Below, in pieces: positions 17,144 through 25,990 of a stretch of 64,000 bases of DNA (its first letter is position 1; the number at the start of each line of letters is the position of its first letter). Under the pieces are notes generated by a model, which saw only the letters and a program-made list of their open reading frames with translations, was not told the origin of the DNA and made no database searches. Origin of the DNA: Paenibacillus sp. 453mf (GTDB lineage: Bacteria > Bacillota > Bacilli > Paenibacillales > Paenibacillaceae); the NCBI RefSeq assembly GCF_900116105.1, contig NZ_FPAC01000006.1, positions 124,001 to 188,000 of the forward strand. The letters run 5' to 3'. A program made the translations under genes and the position numbers.

Positions 17144-17248
17144 TGGACATAGAAAAAAAGTAGGTATATAATATTGATTAATTAAATATCGGAGCGAGGA
17201 AGCACCTCGCACTTAGTAGATCTAAGTGTGTTGTGCTTCCTTTTTTTA
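17144..17248 (+). promoter_or_regulatory. Attenuator leader J
   Basis: -35 TGGACA (17144-17149), 17 nt, -10 TATAAT (17167-17172), 7 nt, AATTAAATAT (17180-17189). P1 is GCGAGG-AAGCA-CCTCGC (17194-17210), the longest stem of the set. The terminator pairs GGAAGCAC (17198-17205) with GTGCTTCC (17233-17240) and CACTTAG with CTAAGTG, then T7. Confidence 0.9.
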
Positions 17249-17271
17249 TTATCGTTTAGGGGGAATATGGA

Positions 17272-17457
17272 TTGAATAAGATTGATGCCATCATTGGATT
17301 ATTAGAAATGGGAAAGGGATTGTATGATAAGGAGGATTCAGTACATTCTAAAGAACAATTTGGTTCAAATAATGATGCGATTATGATGATCGTTTCTGTC
17401 ATCAGTCAACTCCCTCAATATAATTCGTTTTCCTCACTCAAGCTCATGAATTCGTAG
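17272..17457 (+). pseudogene. 61-residue ORF, probably cut by the IS110-type insertion
   Basis: TTG 17272 after AGGGGG starts a plausible protein (MNKIDAIIGLLEMGKGLYD...), controlled by leader J. It ends just where the insertion element region begins, and its last residues look unnatural, so it is probably the 5' part of a longer gene. No matching 3' part is obvious behind the element. Confidence 0.5.
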
Positions 17458-19130
17458 GATTTCATCCCTTGTTTAATTCGAAGAAAGAGATGTTTGAGGA
17501 GCTGGTAGTCAGTTAAAGGAGAATTGGGCATGCAGAAATAAAGGGTGAGCATTAATCACCCAAATTATTCCATATTTGCACGTCTCCACTTCGCCTTAGT
17601 GATTCTCACTCCCATGTCTCAACGGGTCCAAGCCCTATCATTCCTTCGTCACATCTTAACCAAGGGGTGGAGGTCGGTCTTTCTAACGGAACGGGTCCGA
17701 GCCCTTTTGTTTAACGTCTCCCGATACTCCGTGCTTCTTGAAATCCTACGAATGCATGAACTGGTGAGGATGTATTGCTTATGCTGCTTGTGGCAATACC
17801 CTAATGGGTTCGTAAGCTGTATTGTTTTTTGCCAAAGCGACTAGCATCCGTGCTACTTTTCCACATAATTTCATAATGGATTTCATTTTCTTTAACTTCT
17901 TTTCTTCTACATTGTAGCGGTGTAGAGCTTGAATTTCGAGGTTAGTCATGACCATGCTCATCGTCATGAGATACAGAAAATGACGTAAGCGAGGCCGGCC
18001 CCGTTTGCTCAGTACCATCTTTCCTCGCCATTTCCCAGAACTAGCTTCGGCTAGATTCAAGCCGGCGTGACGTAACAGCGCATTACCATGTGAATAACCA
18101 CTTAGATCCCCAGCCTCACCAAGAATACCCGCTAGGTTTGTGACATGGATGCCTCGGATTTCAAGCAGCTTCTGTGCGTAAGGAATATGTTCGAGAATAG
18201 TACGGAGCTCATGTTCAATCTGCTCAAGTTGACGCTGAGCCAAGTCATATTCTTCAAGCAGCTGACCCAGATGAAGCTTGTAAGAACGGAGTGCCTGAGT
18301 CGTGCCCACACTGGATTTTGCAAGGGAAATCAGCAGCTCAGCGCGTTTCACTCCAGCATGACGCTTCACATATTGCTTCCAGCCAAAAATAACTTGATCC
18401 GTAGTTAATTGACCAATCTCACTCGGTAACGGGAAGAGTCTGAGTGTGGCGATTGCACTGGTGCAGGTAAGGATCTTAAAGACCTGCCGCAACTCAGGAA
18501 AAACAATGTCTACCCAGCGATGAATCTGGTTGACGGCACTGTTAAGGCGTTTGGTAACGGTTTCTCGGTTAGCCATGAGAATACGTAGCTCTTCGTAAGT
18601 CTCGGAATGAAAACGAACAGGGGAATAGTACCCATTTTTAATCATGTCCGCGATAACAAGCGCATCTTTGTGATCGCTTTTAGAGGGTGTATTATCTCGG
18701 TTTTCCTTGTTCTTTTTGACAAGATGAGGATTTACTAGAACAGCCTCTATACCTTGGTCGGAGAGCCAGCGTGCTAGGTTGAACCAGTAGTGACCGGTGG
18801 GCTCCATGCCAACCAAGATTTTGTTCAGTTGGTGGGTTTGAAGTAAGGTCTCAATCCAACGTTTGAAAAGCTCGAAGCCGTCACGATGATTTCCAAATTG
18901 AAGCGGATTCCCTAGAGCAATCCCACGAAAGCTGACGGCCCTGGCTACATGGGTCTCTTGAGCGATATCTACGCCGACCACTAAATGATGAACGGTAATG
19001 TTTTCAATGAGTTGATTTTGTTTGTTTTGTGCTTTAAACTTCATGATAGAGCGACCTCCAGATGGGCTTTTTGAGGCAATGACCTCGTGCGTAACCCCAT
19101 CATAACGAGGCGTTCTTTTTTATTCAAACT
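17458..19130 (-). mobile_element. IS110/IS1111-type insertion sequence (ends approximate)
   Basis: The element holds one transposase gene plus about 300 nt of structured non-coding sequence behind it. Two similar 15-nt blocks, AACGGGTCCAAGCCC (17621) and AACGGGTCCGAGCCC (17691), lie there, as does GAAATCCTACGAAT (17740-17753), an inverted copy of 17450-17463. IS1111-group elements carry their bridge RNA on this side. Exact ends cannot be set from one copy. It separates a truncated ORF from a truncated gnd. Confidence 0.7.
17779..19044 (-). CDS. IS110 family transposase (DEDD recombinase)
   Basis: The 421-residue protein has the N-terminal RuvC-like DEDD domain (VVGVDIAQETH, VGMEPTGHYW, SKSDHKDALVIADM) and the C-terminal Transposase_20 domain with the helix-hairpin-helix region (LLEIRGIHVTNLAGILGEAG, HAGLNLAEASSGKWRG, and the GRPRLRHFLY segment). 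Both parts are intact, so it may be active. Such enzymes move DNA as circles guided by a bridge RNA and leave no classical inverted repeats. The gene points towards the truncated 61-residue ORF. Confidence 0.95.
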   Translation of the reverse strand: MKFKAQNKQNQLIENITVHHLVVGVDIAQETHVARAVSFRGIALGNPLQFGNHRDGFELFKRWIETLLQTHQLNKILVGMEPTGHYWFNLARWLSDQGIEAVLVNPHLVKKNKENRDNTPSKSDHKDALVIADMIKNGYYSPVRFHSETYEELRILMANRETVTKRLNSAVNQIHRWVDIVFPELRQVFKILTCTSAIATLRLFPLPSEIGQLTTDQVIFGWKQYVKRHAGVKRAELLISLAKSSVGTTQALRSYKLHLGQLLEEYDLAQRQLEQIEHELRTILEHIPYAQKLLEIRGIHVTNLAGILGEAGDLSGYSHGNALLRHAGLNLAEASSGKWRGKMVLSKRGRPRLRHFLYLMTMSMVMTNLEIQALHRYNVEEKKLKKMKSIMKLCGKVARMLVALAKNNTAYEPIRVLPQAA

Positions 19131-19225
19131 CCAAATATTCGTATTACAGGAATTCTAACGTATCACCAGTAAACTGAGAGTAGCACAAATCATTACTCGT
19201 GCAAGTTCTGAAAAAAGAACAAAGT

Positions 19226-19342
19226 ACTACTCAAGTCATCGCCATGTCTCTTTTTATGCGGTACCGGTCTTTAGATAGGGATACCTTTACCGGTAAAGTC
19301 ATAGCTATCCTTCGGAACGAGTTTGGTGGACATGCAGTGTAA
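19226..19342 (+). pseudogene. gnd 3' remnant
   Basis: The reading frame here gives VIAMSLFMRYRSLDRD then TFTGKVIAILRNEFGGHAV and a stop. This is the last ~35 residues of the 6-phosphogluconate dehydrogenase encoded intact at 25097-25990, with only a few substitutions. The rest of the gene is missing on the side of the insertion element. It belongs to an inverted duplicate of the gnd-orf-adh unit. Confidence 0.9.
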
Positions 19343-19427
19343 AAAAGCAACTAGGCTAATTTGTGTGAATTCGGTAAATGTATCCGATATCATAACAATT
19401 TCCGGATGGTGAAAAGGGAGTGAAATC

Positions 19428-19919
19428 ATGAATGTAATGGATGCAAAAATAATTAATACTCATTATGGATTGGAAACCTATTTAGACTTTGTGAAAAATC
19501 TTGACGTAAAAAAGCTTCATTATCCTACAGAGATAGACCCTTATTACGAAATAATTTTAGGGATAGAGTATTTTTTGCTAAGGGAAGAAAAATATTATGA
19601 CAGTCAAAAGAATTATTTTCGCATTCGTATGAATTCTGAATTTAGTTCAATAATACTGAGAGAAACAAAAACGAAAAGCTTATTTGCTGTCAAAAACGAA
19701 TACGAGAGAGACGCAACTAAGGAACTAGTTGGAGAATGGCTTATAAAAACAAATGCTTTCAAAGAAGTTATAAATGAACTGATTCAAAAAAAGAAAATGG
19801 AAAACGTTCAAACAGAGGAAGACATTCAAATAGTTTTAGGAACGACAAGGTTCTTGGAAAAATTACTTAAGATTAAAACAGAAGAGATATTAAGTGCCGT
19901 TGTAGAGAGGGATAACTGA
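19428..19919 (+). CDS. 163-residue hypothetical protein, copy 1
   Basis: The protein is clearly homologous over its full length to the product of 24259-24750 (for example MNVMDAKIINTHYGLETYLD here, MNVLDAKIINTQYGLETYLD there). It is charged, soluble, with GIEYFLLRE and LVGEWLIKTNAFKEVI as the best conserved segments. GGGAGTG precedes ATG 19428. In both copies it lies between gnd and adh sequence, so it is part of the ancestral operon. Function unknown; I recognise no domain. Confidence 0.8.
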   Translation: MNVMDAKIINTHYGLETYLDFVKNLDVKKLHYPTEIDPYYEIILGIEYFLLREEKYYDSQKNYFRIRMNSEFSSIILRETKTKSLFAVKNEYERDATKELVGEWLIKTNAFKEVINELIQKKKMENVQTEEDIQIVLGTTRFLEKLLKIKTEEILSAVVERDN

Positions 19920-20071
19920 GGTTTCTTAATAATAACTACCTTTTTAATAAAATACTATTGATAACGTTACATGGTTCCACTAATGTTTTAAAAAAATTGA
20001 TAAGGGAAATTTACACTGAATGTTTTTTGAACGCTTGCCTACTTTAATGCAGAAAAGGAGAATTTACACAC

Positions 20072-21236
20072 ATGAACCGTTTTACTATTCCGAGGGATGT
20101 TTATTATGGAGAAGGATCTTTAGAAGTTTTGAAAACCCTTGAAGGGAAAAAGGCAACTATTGTTATCGGAGGCCAGTCCATTAAAAAATCAGGCTATCTT
20201 GATAAAATAGATGCTTATTTACGTGAATCTGGATTTGAAACACAGCTCATTGATGGTGTTGAAAATGACCCATCTGCAAAAACCGCTTTAGAGGGTGCAA
20301 AAAAGATGGAGGAATTCCAGCCGGATTGGATCATTTCCGCAGGCGGCGGTTCACCGATCGACGCAGCTAAATTAATGTGGATTTTTTATGAGAATCCGGA
20401 GCTCGCATTTGATAAAGTTAAAGCACCGAACCCACTACCGGCTTTACGGAAAAAAGCACGCTTTGCGGCGATTCCTACAACGAGTGGCACAGGTACTGAC
20501 GTATCACCTTTTTCTGTTATCACGGATCATGAAACAGGAACGAAATATCCGGTATTTGGTTATGAGATCACGCCGGATATTGCCATTATCGATCCGGAGC
20601 TGACATATTCGATGCCGGCTGACATTGTCGCCTATACGGGAATGGACGCATTAACGCACGGAATCGAGGCCTACGTATCAACGATGCATAACGCATTTAG
20701 TGATCCGTTGGCGATACAATCGGTTAAAATGGCAGTGGATAATATTGAAAAATCAGTAGTTGGAGATAAAGCAGCGAGAGCAGAGATGCATTATGCCCAG
20801 GCTATTGCGGGAATGGCTTTCTCGAACGGGTTTTGGTATTGTACACAGCCTATCACATAAGAGTGGCGCGATTTTTAACATTCCGCACGGCCTTGCGAAT
20901 GCTCTTTATTTGCCATACGTGATTGATTTTAATAAAAAGGCGGACGGTTCCCGGTTTGCTGATATCGCTAAGATGCTTGACCTTTCTGGAAACACAGAAG
21001 ACGAGTTAATCGATTCCTTAACGGATTTGCTTCGCCGTTTAAATAAATCGCTAAACCTTCCGTTATCGCTGCAGGAATTCGGTGTAAATGAGAGTGAATT
21101 TGAAAAACAGCTGGATCGAATGGCAGCGGGAGCGATTGAAGATCCGTGTACATCATCCAATCCCCGGGAAGTATCTGTAGAAGAAATGAAAAAACTTTAT
21201 ATTGCTGCATTTAAAGGTGAAAAAGTAACTTTTTGA
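20072..21236 (+). pseudogene. Iron-dependent alcohol dehydrogenase with a frameshift
   Basis: Two overlapping frames together encode a full-length (about 388 residues) group III Fe-ADH. The first frame ends at 20860 and holds AGGGSPIDAAK, TSGTGTDVSPF and the metal ligands in GMDALTHGIEAY. The second carries GIVHSLSHKSG and NIPHGLANALYLPY, with the two remaining histidine ligands, to 21236. The shift lies at about 20829-20836 in a GGGTTTTGG run. Compared with relatives (N-x-x-L-G-I-V-H) one residue is missing, fitting a 2-nt deletion or sequencing error. Similarity is to alcohol/aldehyde dehydrogenases, not specifically to methanol dehydrogenase. Confidence 0.85.
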
Positions 21237-21246
21237 TGGAATCAAA

Positions 21247-21275
21247 ACGGAACTGCCCGGGCAGTTCCGTTTTTG
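21247..21275 (+). terminator. Terminator of adh
   Basis: The palindromic stem CGGAACTGCCC/GGGCAGTTCCG is followed by TTTTTG, 10 nt behind the stop codon. It contains GAAC and GTTC but is a terminator, not a LexA site. Confidence 0.85.
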
Positions 21276-21587
21276 TTCGTTTCAATCATTTTAAAACCTC
21301 TCTTAAATCTAAGCTTTATTAATCTTTCAGTAAGGTGTTTGGCTCTCATAACAAATCTTGCGTAAAAGTGTACTTATCTACAAGATATGCGAAGAGAAAA
21401 TACACCAAAAAAGAAAAGACAAATTTAGTAAAAGGGCATTCACTTTTATTCACCGAACTTAACACATAAGTGAAAAACATACTTGGAAACCTTATTGAAA
21501 CCCGTCGCACACCTTTAGAAAAGTGCTGCATTAAGCTTTTTATCAGGCACATATGCTGAAGCTTATCTTGAAAGGATGAGGAAAATC

Positions 21588-21731
21588 ATGACTCAAACGG
21601 AGGATCAACGTGTTGAAAACCTATACTGTATAAAGGATGCACTGTTCTGTTTGTGGCACTTAAAAAATGCTGTTCGTGGCAGTATATTTTTTGAATACGC
21701 TGCGCTTTACATGGAGTGGCGGATGGGTTAG
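21588..21731 (+). CDS. Possible 47-residue protein
   Basis: AAAGGATGAGG precedes ATG 21588. The Cys/Trp-containing peptide has no known relative that I recognise. There is no clear promoter and it may be a fragment. Low confidence. Confidence 0.3.
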   Translation: MTQTEDQRVENLYCIKDALFCLWHLKNAVRGSIFFEYAALYMEWRMG

Positions 21732-21928
21732 GCTAATTGCCCAGAAAAGCTTGTTGCTCTGGTCTTTTCAAAAAAATCTGTCCGCAGAGGCTCCATGTCA
21801 AGCGACAAAATCAGAATGAATAAATTTTATTAATAACGAATAAATATACTGCTATTTGGTACATCAGTTAAATGCCAAATACACTGTTCCTATCTACTGT
21901 CGAACAATAATTGAATAAGTAAGAAAGA

Positions 21929-21967
21929 GGCTCATGATTACCACCGAGATAATCATGAGCCTCTTAT
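21929..21967. terminator. Long perfect inverted repeat, terminator-like
   Basis: AGAGGCTCATGATT pairs with AATCATGAGCCTCT across an 11-nt loop. It has A-rich and T-rich flanks and could stop transcription from both sides, protecting the ligase fragment region from the adh side. Confidence 0.65.
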
Positions 21968-22104
21968 GTTTCTATGGCGCAAATTAATGCTTAAAAACTG
22001 CGCAAAATAAAATTAAAATTCACAATACTTTCATTTGTTCTCATAGAGTCTACCCAAAATAAACAAAAGAAGGGGATTGCAATATAAGACTACGTCTTAT
22101 TAGT

Positions 22105-22542
22105 ATGCAACTTTTTGTTGACAAAAAATGTTACGTACAGCATATAGAAGGCCACGGCAGCGAATACTTTGAGTTAATTAAGGAACAAGGACTTGAAGGC
22201 ATTGTCTTAAAGAAAGCAGACTCTATCTATCGCCCTGGCACTCGCTCCGAAAATTGGCTCAAAGTCATTAATTATCAGTATGAAAATGTCCTGATTACCG
22301 GCTTACGTAAAAAGGAATTTGGCGTGCTGCTTTCCTTTGAAGATGGATCACCAGCTGGCTTAATGGAATTTATGAAACCCTCTGATCGGAAGAAATTGTA
22401 TGCAGAATACAAAAAATTCATCCGGACAGAAACCGATGATTTTATTTATTTAGATCCTAAACTAAAAGGCATTGTAAAATATCGGAACCTAACGAAAAAA
22501 GGTTATTTACGCATCCCCTCATTCGAGAAATGGACCACTTGA
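22105..22542 (+). pseudogene. 3' part of an ATP-dependent DNA ligase gene
   Basis: The 145-residue ORF matches the C-terminal half of LigD-type ligases: ligase motif IV in GLEGIVLKKADS, motif V in WLKVINYQYE and the OB-fold end with YRNLTKKGYLRIPSF. Motif I with the catalytic lysine is absent, and no upstream frame supplies it. Hence it is a truncated gene without ligase activity. It is only distantly similar to the intact ligase at 13260-14147, so it arrived separately, probably with the metabolic island. Confidence 0.85.
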
Positions 22543-22577
22543 TAAAAAGCGCTGAAATTTTCCTACAGCGCTTTTTC
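22543..22577 (+). terminator. Terminator behind the ligase fragment
   Basis: AAAAAGCGCTG pairs with CAGCGCTTTTT and is followed by a T-rich stretch, directly behind the stop codon. It can also act for the converging pgi gene only weakly because that gene ends at 22681. Confidence 0.8.
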
Positions 22578-22680
22578 TTTGAATTTTAACCTGCGCGAAA
22601 ACCTTACTGAAAGTAAAAACACAACTTTTTATGGTTTTTGGTAACAATCTTTTTATTAATACAAAACCAATCAGATATAA

Positions 22681-24018
22681 TTATTTTGATAAACGCTCCA
22701 TGAGAGTAGCTTTTTCTGCTTCAAAACCAGGTTTGTCAAGTAAAGCAAACATATTCTTCTTGTATGCTTCGACTCCAGGCTGGTCAAATGGGTTAACTCC
22801 TAATAGATGGCCACTAATCCCACATGCCTTCTCAAAAAAGTAAACCATCTCACCGTAAGTGTATTCATTCATTTCATCCAGTTCAATCACGAGATTAGGT
22901 ACTTCTCCATCTATATGGGCCATAAGGGTACCCTGAAATGCACTTTTGTTGACTTCATCCATCGTCTTACCTGCCAGGAAGTTTAATCCATCAATATTTT
23001 CTGGATCCTCCTGAATAGTCACTTCAATTCGAGGTTTCTTAATCTGTAAAACCGTTTCTAAAAGGTTTCGTCGACCTTCTTGTACATATTGCCCCATGGA
23101 ATGCAAATCCGTTGAAAAATCAACGGAAGCAGGGAATAGCCCCTTTTGATCTTTTCCTTCACTTTCCCCAAACAGCTGCTTCCACCATTCCGATACGTAG
23201 TGAAGGGAGGGCTCATAGTTAACAAGCACTTCAATTGCTTTTCCCTTATTGTAGAGTACATTTCGGACCGCAGCATACTGATAGCTCTCATTTGTCAATA
23301 AATCAGGATTGTTGTATTTACGGGCTGCTGCTGCTGCCCCTTCCATCATATGATCAATATCAAGTCCTGCTACGGCAATTGGTAAGAGACCAACTGCTGT
23401 TAGCACAGAATACCTTCCACCAACATCATCCGGAATAACGAACGTTTCATATCCTTCTTCGTCCGCAAGCTTTTTTAATGCGCCTTTTTTCTGATCTGTA
23501 GTAGCAAAAATACGTTTTCTCGCCTCTTCTTTTCCGTATTTTTTCTCCATATAGTCACGGAAAATACGGAAAGCAAGGGCTGGCTCTGTCGTTGTTCCTG
23601 ATTTAGAAATGACGTTAACAGAGATATCTTTCCCCTCTAATAGTTCAAATAAATGAGATATATAAGTAGAACTGATATTCTGACCGGCAAAATAAACATG
23701 TGTCTTATTGTTCATCTGGTTATGAAAGCTATGGGACAGAGATTCTATAGCCGATCTTGCCCCCAGGTACGAACCACCAATACCAATTACAACCATTGCG
23801 TCTGAATGTTTCTTGATTCTTTCAGCAGCTTGTTTAATTCTTTCAAATTCACTCTTATCATAGTTTAGTGGCAAATCGACCCAACCAAGATAATCAGAGC
23901 CGGGGCCTGTTTTTTCATGTAGCATTTTATGAGCCACTTTTACAAATTCACTTAGATTATCTACTTCACTCTTTTTCATAAATGCTAATGCATTGGAGTA
24001 ATCAAACGAAATAGTCAT
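22681..24018 (-). CDS. pgi: Glucose-6-phosphate isomerase
   Basis: The 445-residue product has normal length for Bacillus Pgi. Motifs include VVIGIGGSYLGARSAIE, the phosphosugar loop ISKSGTTTEPALAF, and the conserved QKGLFPASVDFSTDLHSMGQ region. It interconverts fructose 6-phosphate and glucose 6-phosphate, linking the RuMP fixation product to Zwf. Its ATG overlaps the stop of a 33-codon remnant of adh (ATGA), so translation may be coupled to it. It is the last gene of the minus-strand zwf-gnd-orf163-pgi series. Confidence 0.96.
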   Translation of the reverse strand: MTISFDYSNALAFMKKSEVDNLSEFVKVAHKMLHEKTGPGSDYLGWVDLPLNYDKSEFERIKQAAERIKKHSDAMVVIGIGGSYLGARSAIESLSHSFHNQMNNKTHVYFAGQNISSTYISHLFELLEGKDISVNVISKSGTTTEPALAFRIFRDYMEKKYGKEEARKRIFATTDQKKGALKKLADEEGYETFVIPDDVGGRYSVLTAVGLLPIAVAGLDIDHMMEGAAAAARKYNNPDLLTNESYQYAAVRNVLYNKGKAIEVLVNYEPSLHYVSEWWKQLFGESEGKDQKGLFPASVDFSTDLHSMGQYVQEGRRNLLETVLQIKKPRIEVTIQEDPENIDGLNFLAGKTMDEVNKSAFQGTLMAHIDGEVPNLVIELDEMNEYTYGEMVYFFEKACGISGHLLGVNPFDQPGVEAYKKNMFALLDKPGFEAEKATLMERLSK

Positions 24019-24113
24019 ACATTACTTCCCCTTTCAATCAAATTTAGCTTAGCTGCTTCAATCGGAGATCCTTCTCCGTAAAAAAGATCTCTCGGCATAG
24101 TAAAACGTTTCAT
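24015..24113 (-). pseudogene. adh 5' remnant fused in front of pgi
   Basis: From ATG 24113 the frame reads MKRFTMPRDLFYGEGS, matching the start MNRFTIPRDVYYGEGS of the alcohol dehydrogenase at 20072. After about 16 codons the similarity stops and a short tail runs to a TGA that overlaps the pgi start. The upstream AGAAAAGGAGAAT ribosome site is shared with the other copy. This shows that adh once followed the orf here and was deleted. Confidence 0.88.
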
Positions 24114-24258
24114 GTTAGTGCATTCTCCTTTTCTACAGTATATAAGGGAAGTTTTTAAAAACACATTTAAACTCCCCCTTTTCAATTTTGAAAAATCCTT
24201 AGTGGGACCGTGTAATTATCAATAGCGTACATTAAAAGATAGTTAGTATTAAGAAAAC

Positions 24259-24750
24259 TCAATGGTCCCTCTCTACATCGGCACTTAGTATGTCTTCTGT
24301 TTTGATTTCAAGTAATATTTCCAAGAATCTTATCGTTCCTAATACTTTTCGAGTGTCTCCCTCATTTTGAACATTCTCCATTTTCTTTTGTTGGATCAGT
24401 TCACTTATTACTTGCTTGAAAGCATTGGTTTTTATAAGCCATTCTCCAACCAGTAGCTTAGTTGAGTCTCTCTCGTGTTCGGTTTTGACAGCAAATAAAC
24501 TTTCGGTATCTGTCTCTCTTAACGTGATTGAATTAAAATCTTCGCTCATTTGAATCCGAAAATAATTCCTTTCACTATCATAATATTTTCCGTCCCTTAG
24601 AAGAAAATACTCTATCCCTAATACTATTTCATAAAAGGGCTCATTATCTGATGGAGAATGGAGTTCTTTTACTTCGATATTCTTCACCATGTCTAAATAG
24701 GTTTCTAAACCATATTGTGTGTTAATGATTTTTGCATCCAATACGTTCAT
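24259..24750 (-). CDS. 163-residue hypothetical protein, copy 2
   Basis: It is the paralogue of 19428-19919, about three quarters identical by eye and of identical length when the start ATG 24750 (behind GAGGTGTGA) is used. It lies between gnd and the adh remnant. Conservation of two diverged copies as open frames suggests selection for the protein. No domain is recognised. Confidence 0.8.
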   Translation of the reverse strand: MNVLDAKIINTQYGLETYLDMVKNIEVKELHSPSDNEPFYEIVLGIEYFLLRDGKYYDSERNYFRIQMSEDFNSITLRETDTESLFAVKTEHERDSTKLLVGEWLIKTNAFKQVISELIQQKKMENVQNEGDTRKVLGTIRFLEILLEIKTEDILSADVERDH

Positions 24751-24783
24751 GATGTCACACCTCAATATTGTTTTATTTTTTTG

Positions 24784-24985
24784 GCTCTGTTAAACTTGTC
24801 TGTTGGCTCCAGGTGCTCGCTTTCCGCGGGCGAGCCGGGAGCCTCCTCGGCGCTGTGCGGCTGCGGGGTCTCCCTTGTCCTGTTTTTCCCACAGGACGTT
24901 GAATCATCATCCGTGAATAGGCACCGCACGAGAAAATGTGAATGCATTTTCGAGGAGTCTCGCTCCTTCCGCTTCAATCAACATA
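24784..24985 (-). repeat. GC-rich dispersed-repeat-like insertion
   Basis: This stretch, with CTCGCTTTCCGCGGGCGAGC, GCCTCCTCGGCGC, TGCGGGGTCTCCC and GGAGTCTCGCTCCTTCCGC, has far higher GC than its surroundings and resembles the short palindromic repeats found in many copies in Bacillaceae genomes. It sits between gnd and copy 2 of the orf and is absent from the other copy of that junction, so it is a later insertion. Copy number cannot be judged here. Confidence 0.6.
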
Positions 24986-25096
24986 GTTAGCACTATCAAC
25001 GACTTAAGTAAATCTACCAATTTTTGGGATATACCAAACTAAAAATCCAATGAATTTCCGGCTCATTTTAACGAAAGACATATACAGCAGATGACT

Positions 25097-25990
25097 TTAT
25101 GATTTTTCCACAGCATGTCCGCCAAATTCATTACGAAGGGAAGCTACCACTTTACCTGTAAATGTATCATTGTCTAATGAACGGTAACGCATTAGTAAAG
25201 ACATAGCGATAACAGGGGTAGCTGTTTGAAGATCCAAAGCGGTTTCAACTGTCCATTTCCCTTCCCCAGAAGAATGCATAATGCCCTTAATTTCATCTAA
25301 TTTTGCATCTTTAGAAAATGCGCGTTCTGTCAATTCCATGAGCCATGAGCGGATGACAGAACCGTTATTCCACACCCGTGCCACTTTTTCATAGTCAAAA
25401 TCGAAATCGCTTTTTTCCAGGACTTCGAATCCTTCACCAATGGCGGCCATCATTCCGTATTCTATTCCATTGTGGACCATTTTTAAGAAGTGGCCACTAC
25501 CAGATTTCCCAGCATATAAATACCCATTATCTACAGCTGTATCTCTAAAAATCGGCTCGACAATGCTCCATGCTTCAGGATCTCCACCAATCATATAACA
25601 AGCACCATAGCGAGCACCTTCCATCCCCCCAGAAGTACCGGCATCCATAAAGCTCACTCCAACTTTCTTCAACTGTTCGTAACGACGAATGGATTCCTTA
25701 TAATGCGAATTACCAGCTTCAATGACGATATCTCCTTCACTTAGAAATGGTGTGATTTCACTAATAACTGAATCAACGACGGAGTGTGGGACCATTATCC
25801 AAACAACTCGTGGCTTTTCTAATGATTGAACAAGATCTTGTAAACTGGATGCTCCTTCAACTCCGTATTTTTTAATTTCTTCAATAGTATTTGTATTTAG
25901 ATCAAACGCCATTACACGGTGTTTATTGTCAATTAAGTTTTTTCCTAAGTTCATACCCATTTTCCCTAATCCAATTAATCCTACTTTCAC
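25097..25990 (-). CDS. gnd: 6-phosphogluconate dehydrogenase, short (YqeC/GndA-like) form
   Basis: GTG 25990 follows AAAGGAGG and yields 297 residues, the short bacterial form. The dinucleotide site is VGLIGLGKMGMNLG. The family signatures DAGTSGGMEGARYGACYMIGGD are split here as DAGTSGGMEGARYG and CYMIGGD; the catalytic helix SGHFLKMVHNGIEYGMM has the Lys and His-Asn-Gly-Ile-Glu. It oxidises 6-phosphogluconate to ribulose 5-phosphate and CO2, closing the dissimilatory RuMP cycle. zwf lies 198 nt upstream on the same strand. Confidence 0.93.
   Translation of the reverse strand: MKVGLIGLGKMGMNLGKNLIDNKHRVMAFDLNTNTIEEIKKYGVEGASSLQDLVQSLEKPRVVWIMVPHSVVDSVISEITPFLSEGDIVIEAGNSHYKESIRRYEQLKKVGVSFMDAGTSGGMEGARYGACYMIGGDPEAWSIVEPIFRDTAVDNGYLYAGKSGSGHFLKMVHNGIEYGMMAAIGEGFEVLEKSDFDFDYEKVARVWNNGSVIRSWLMELTERAFSKDAKLDEIKGIMHSSGEGKWTVETALDLQTATPVIAMSLLMRYRSLDNDTFTGKVVASLRNEFGGHAVEKS

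Larger units (their letters stand above)
21237..22104. other. Intergenic region behind adh
   Basis: It contains the adh terminator, one possible 47-codon gene and a long inverted repeat, all listed separately. The rest, including 21280-21580 and 21735-21925, shows no coding sequence. It may contain decayed DNA left by recombination. Confidence 0.4.

Noticed and set aside
20072..21236. Naming the Fe-ADH a methanol dehydrogenase
   Set aside because: Sequence motifs fit general group III alcohol/aldehyde dehydrogenases; nothing specific to Bacillus methanolicus Mdh is seen.
21247..21275. GAAC/GTTC palindrome as a LexA box
   Set aside because: The spacing is not N4 and the sequence is a GC-rich terminator with a T-run behind adh.
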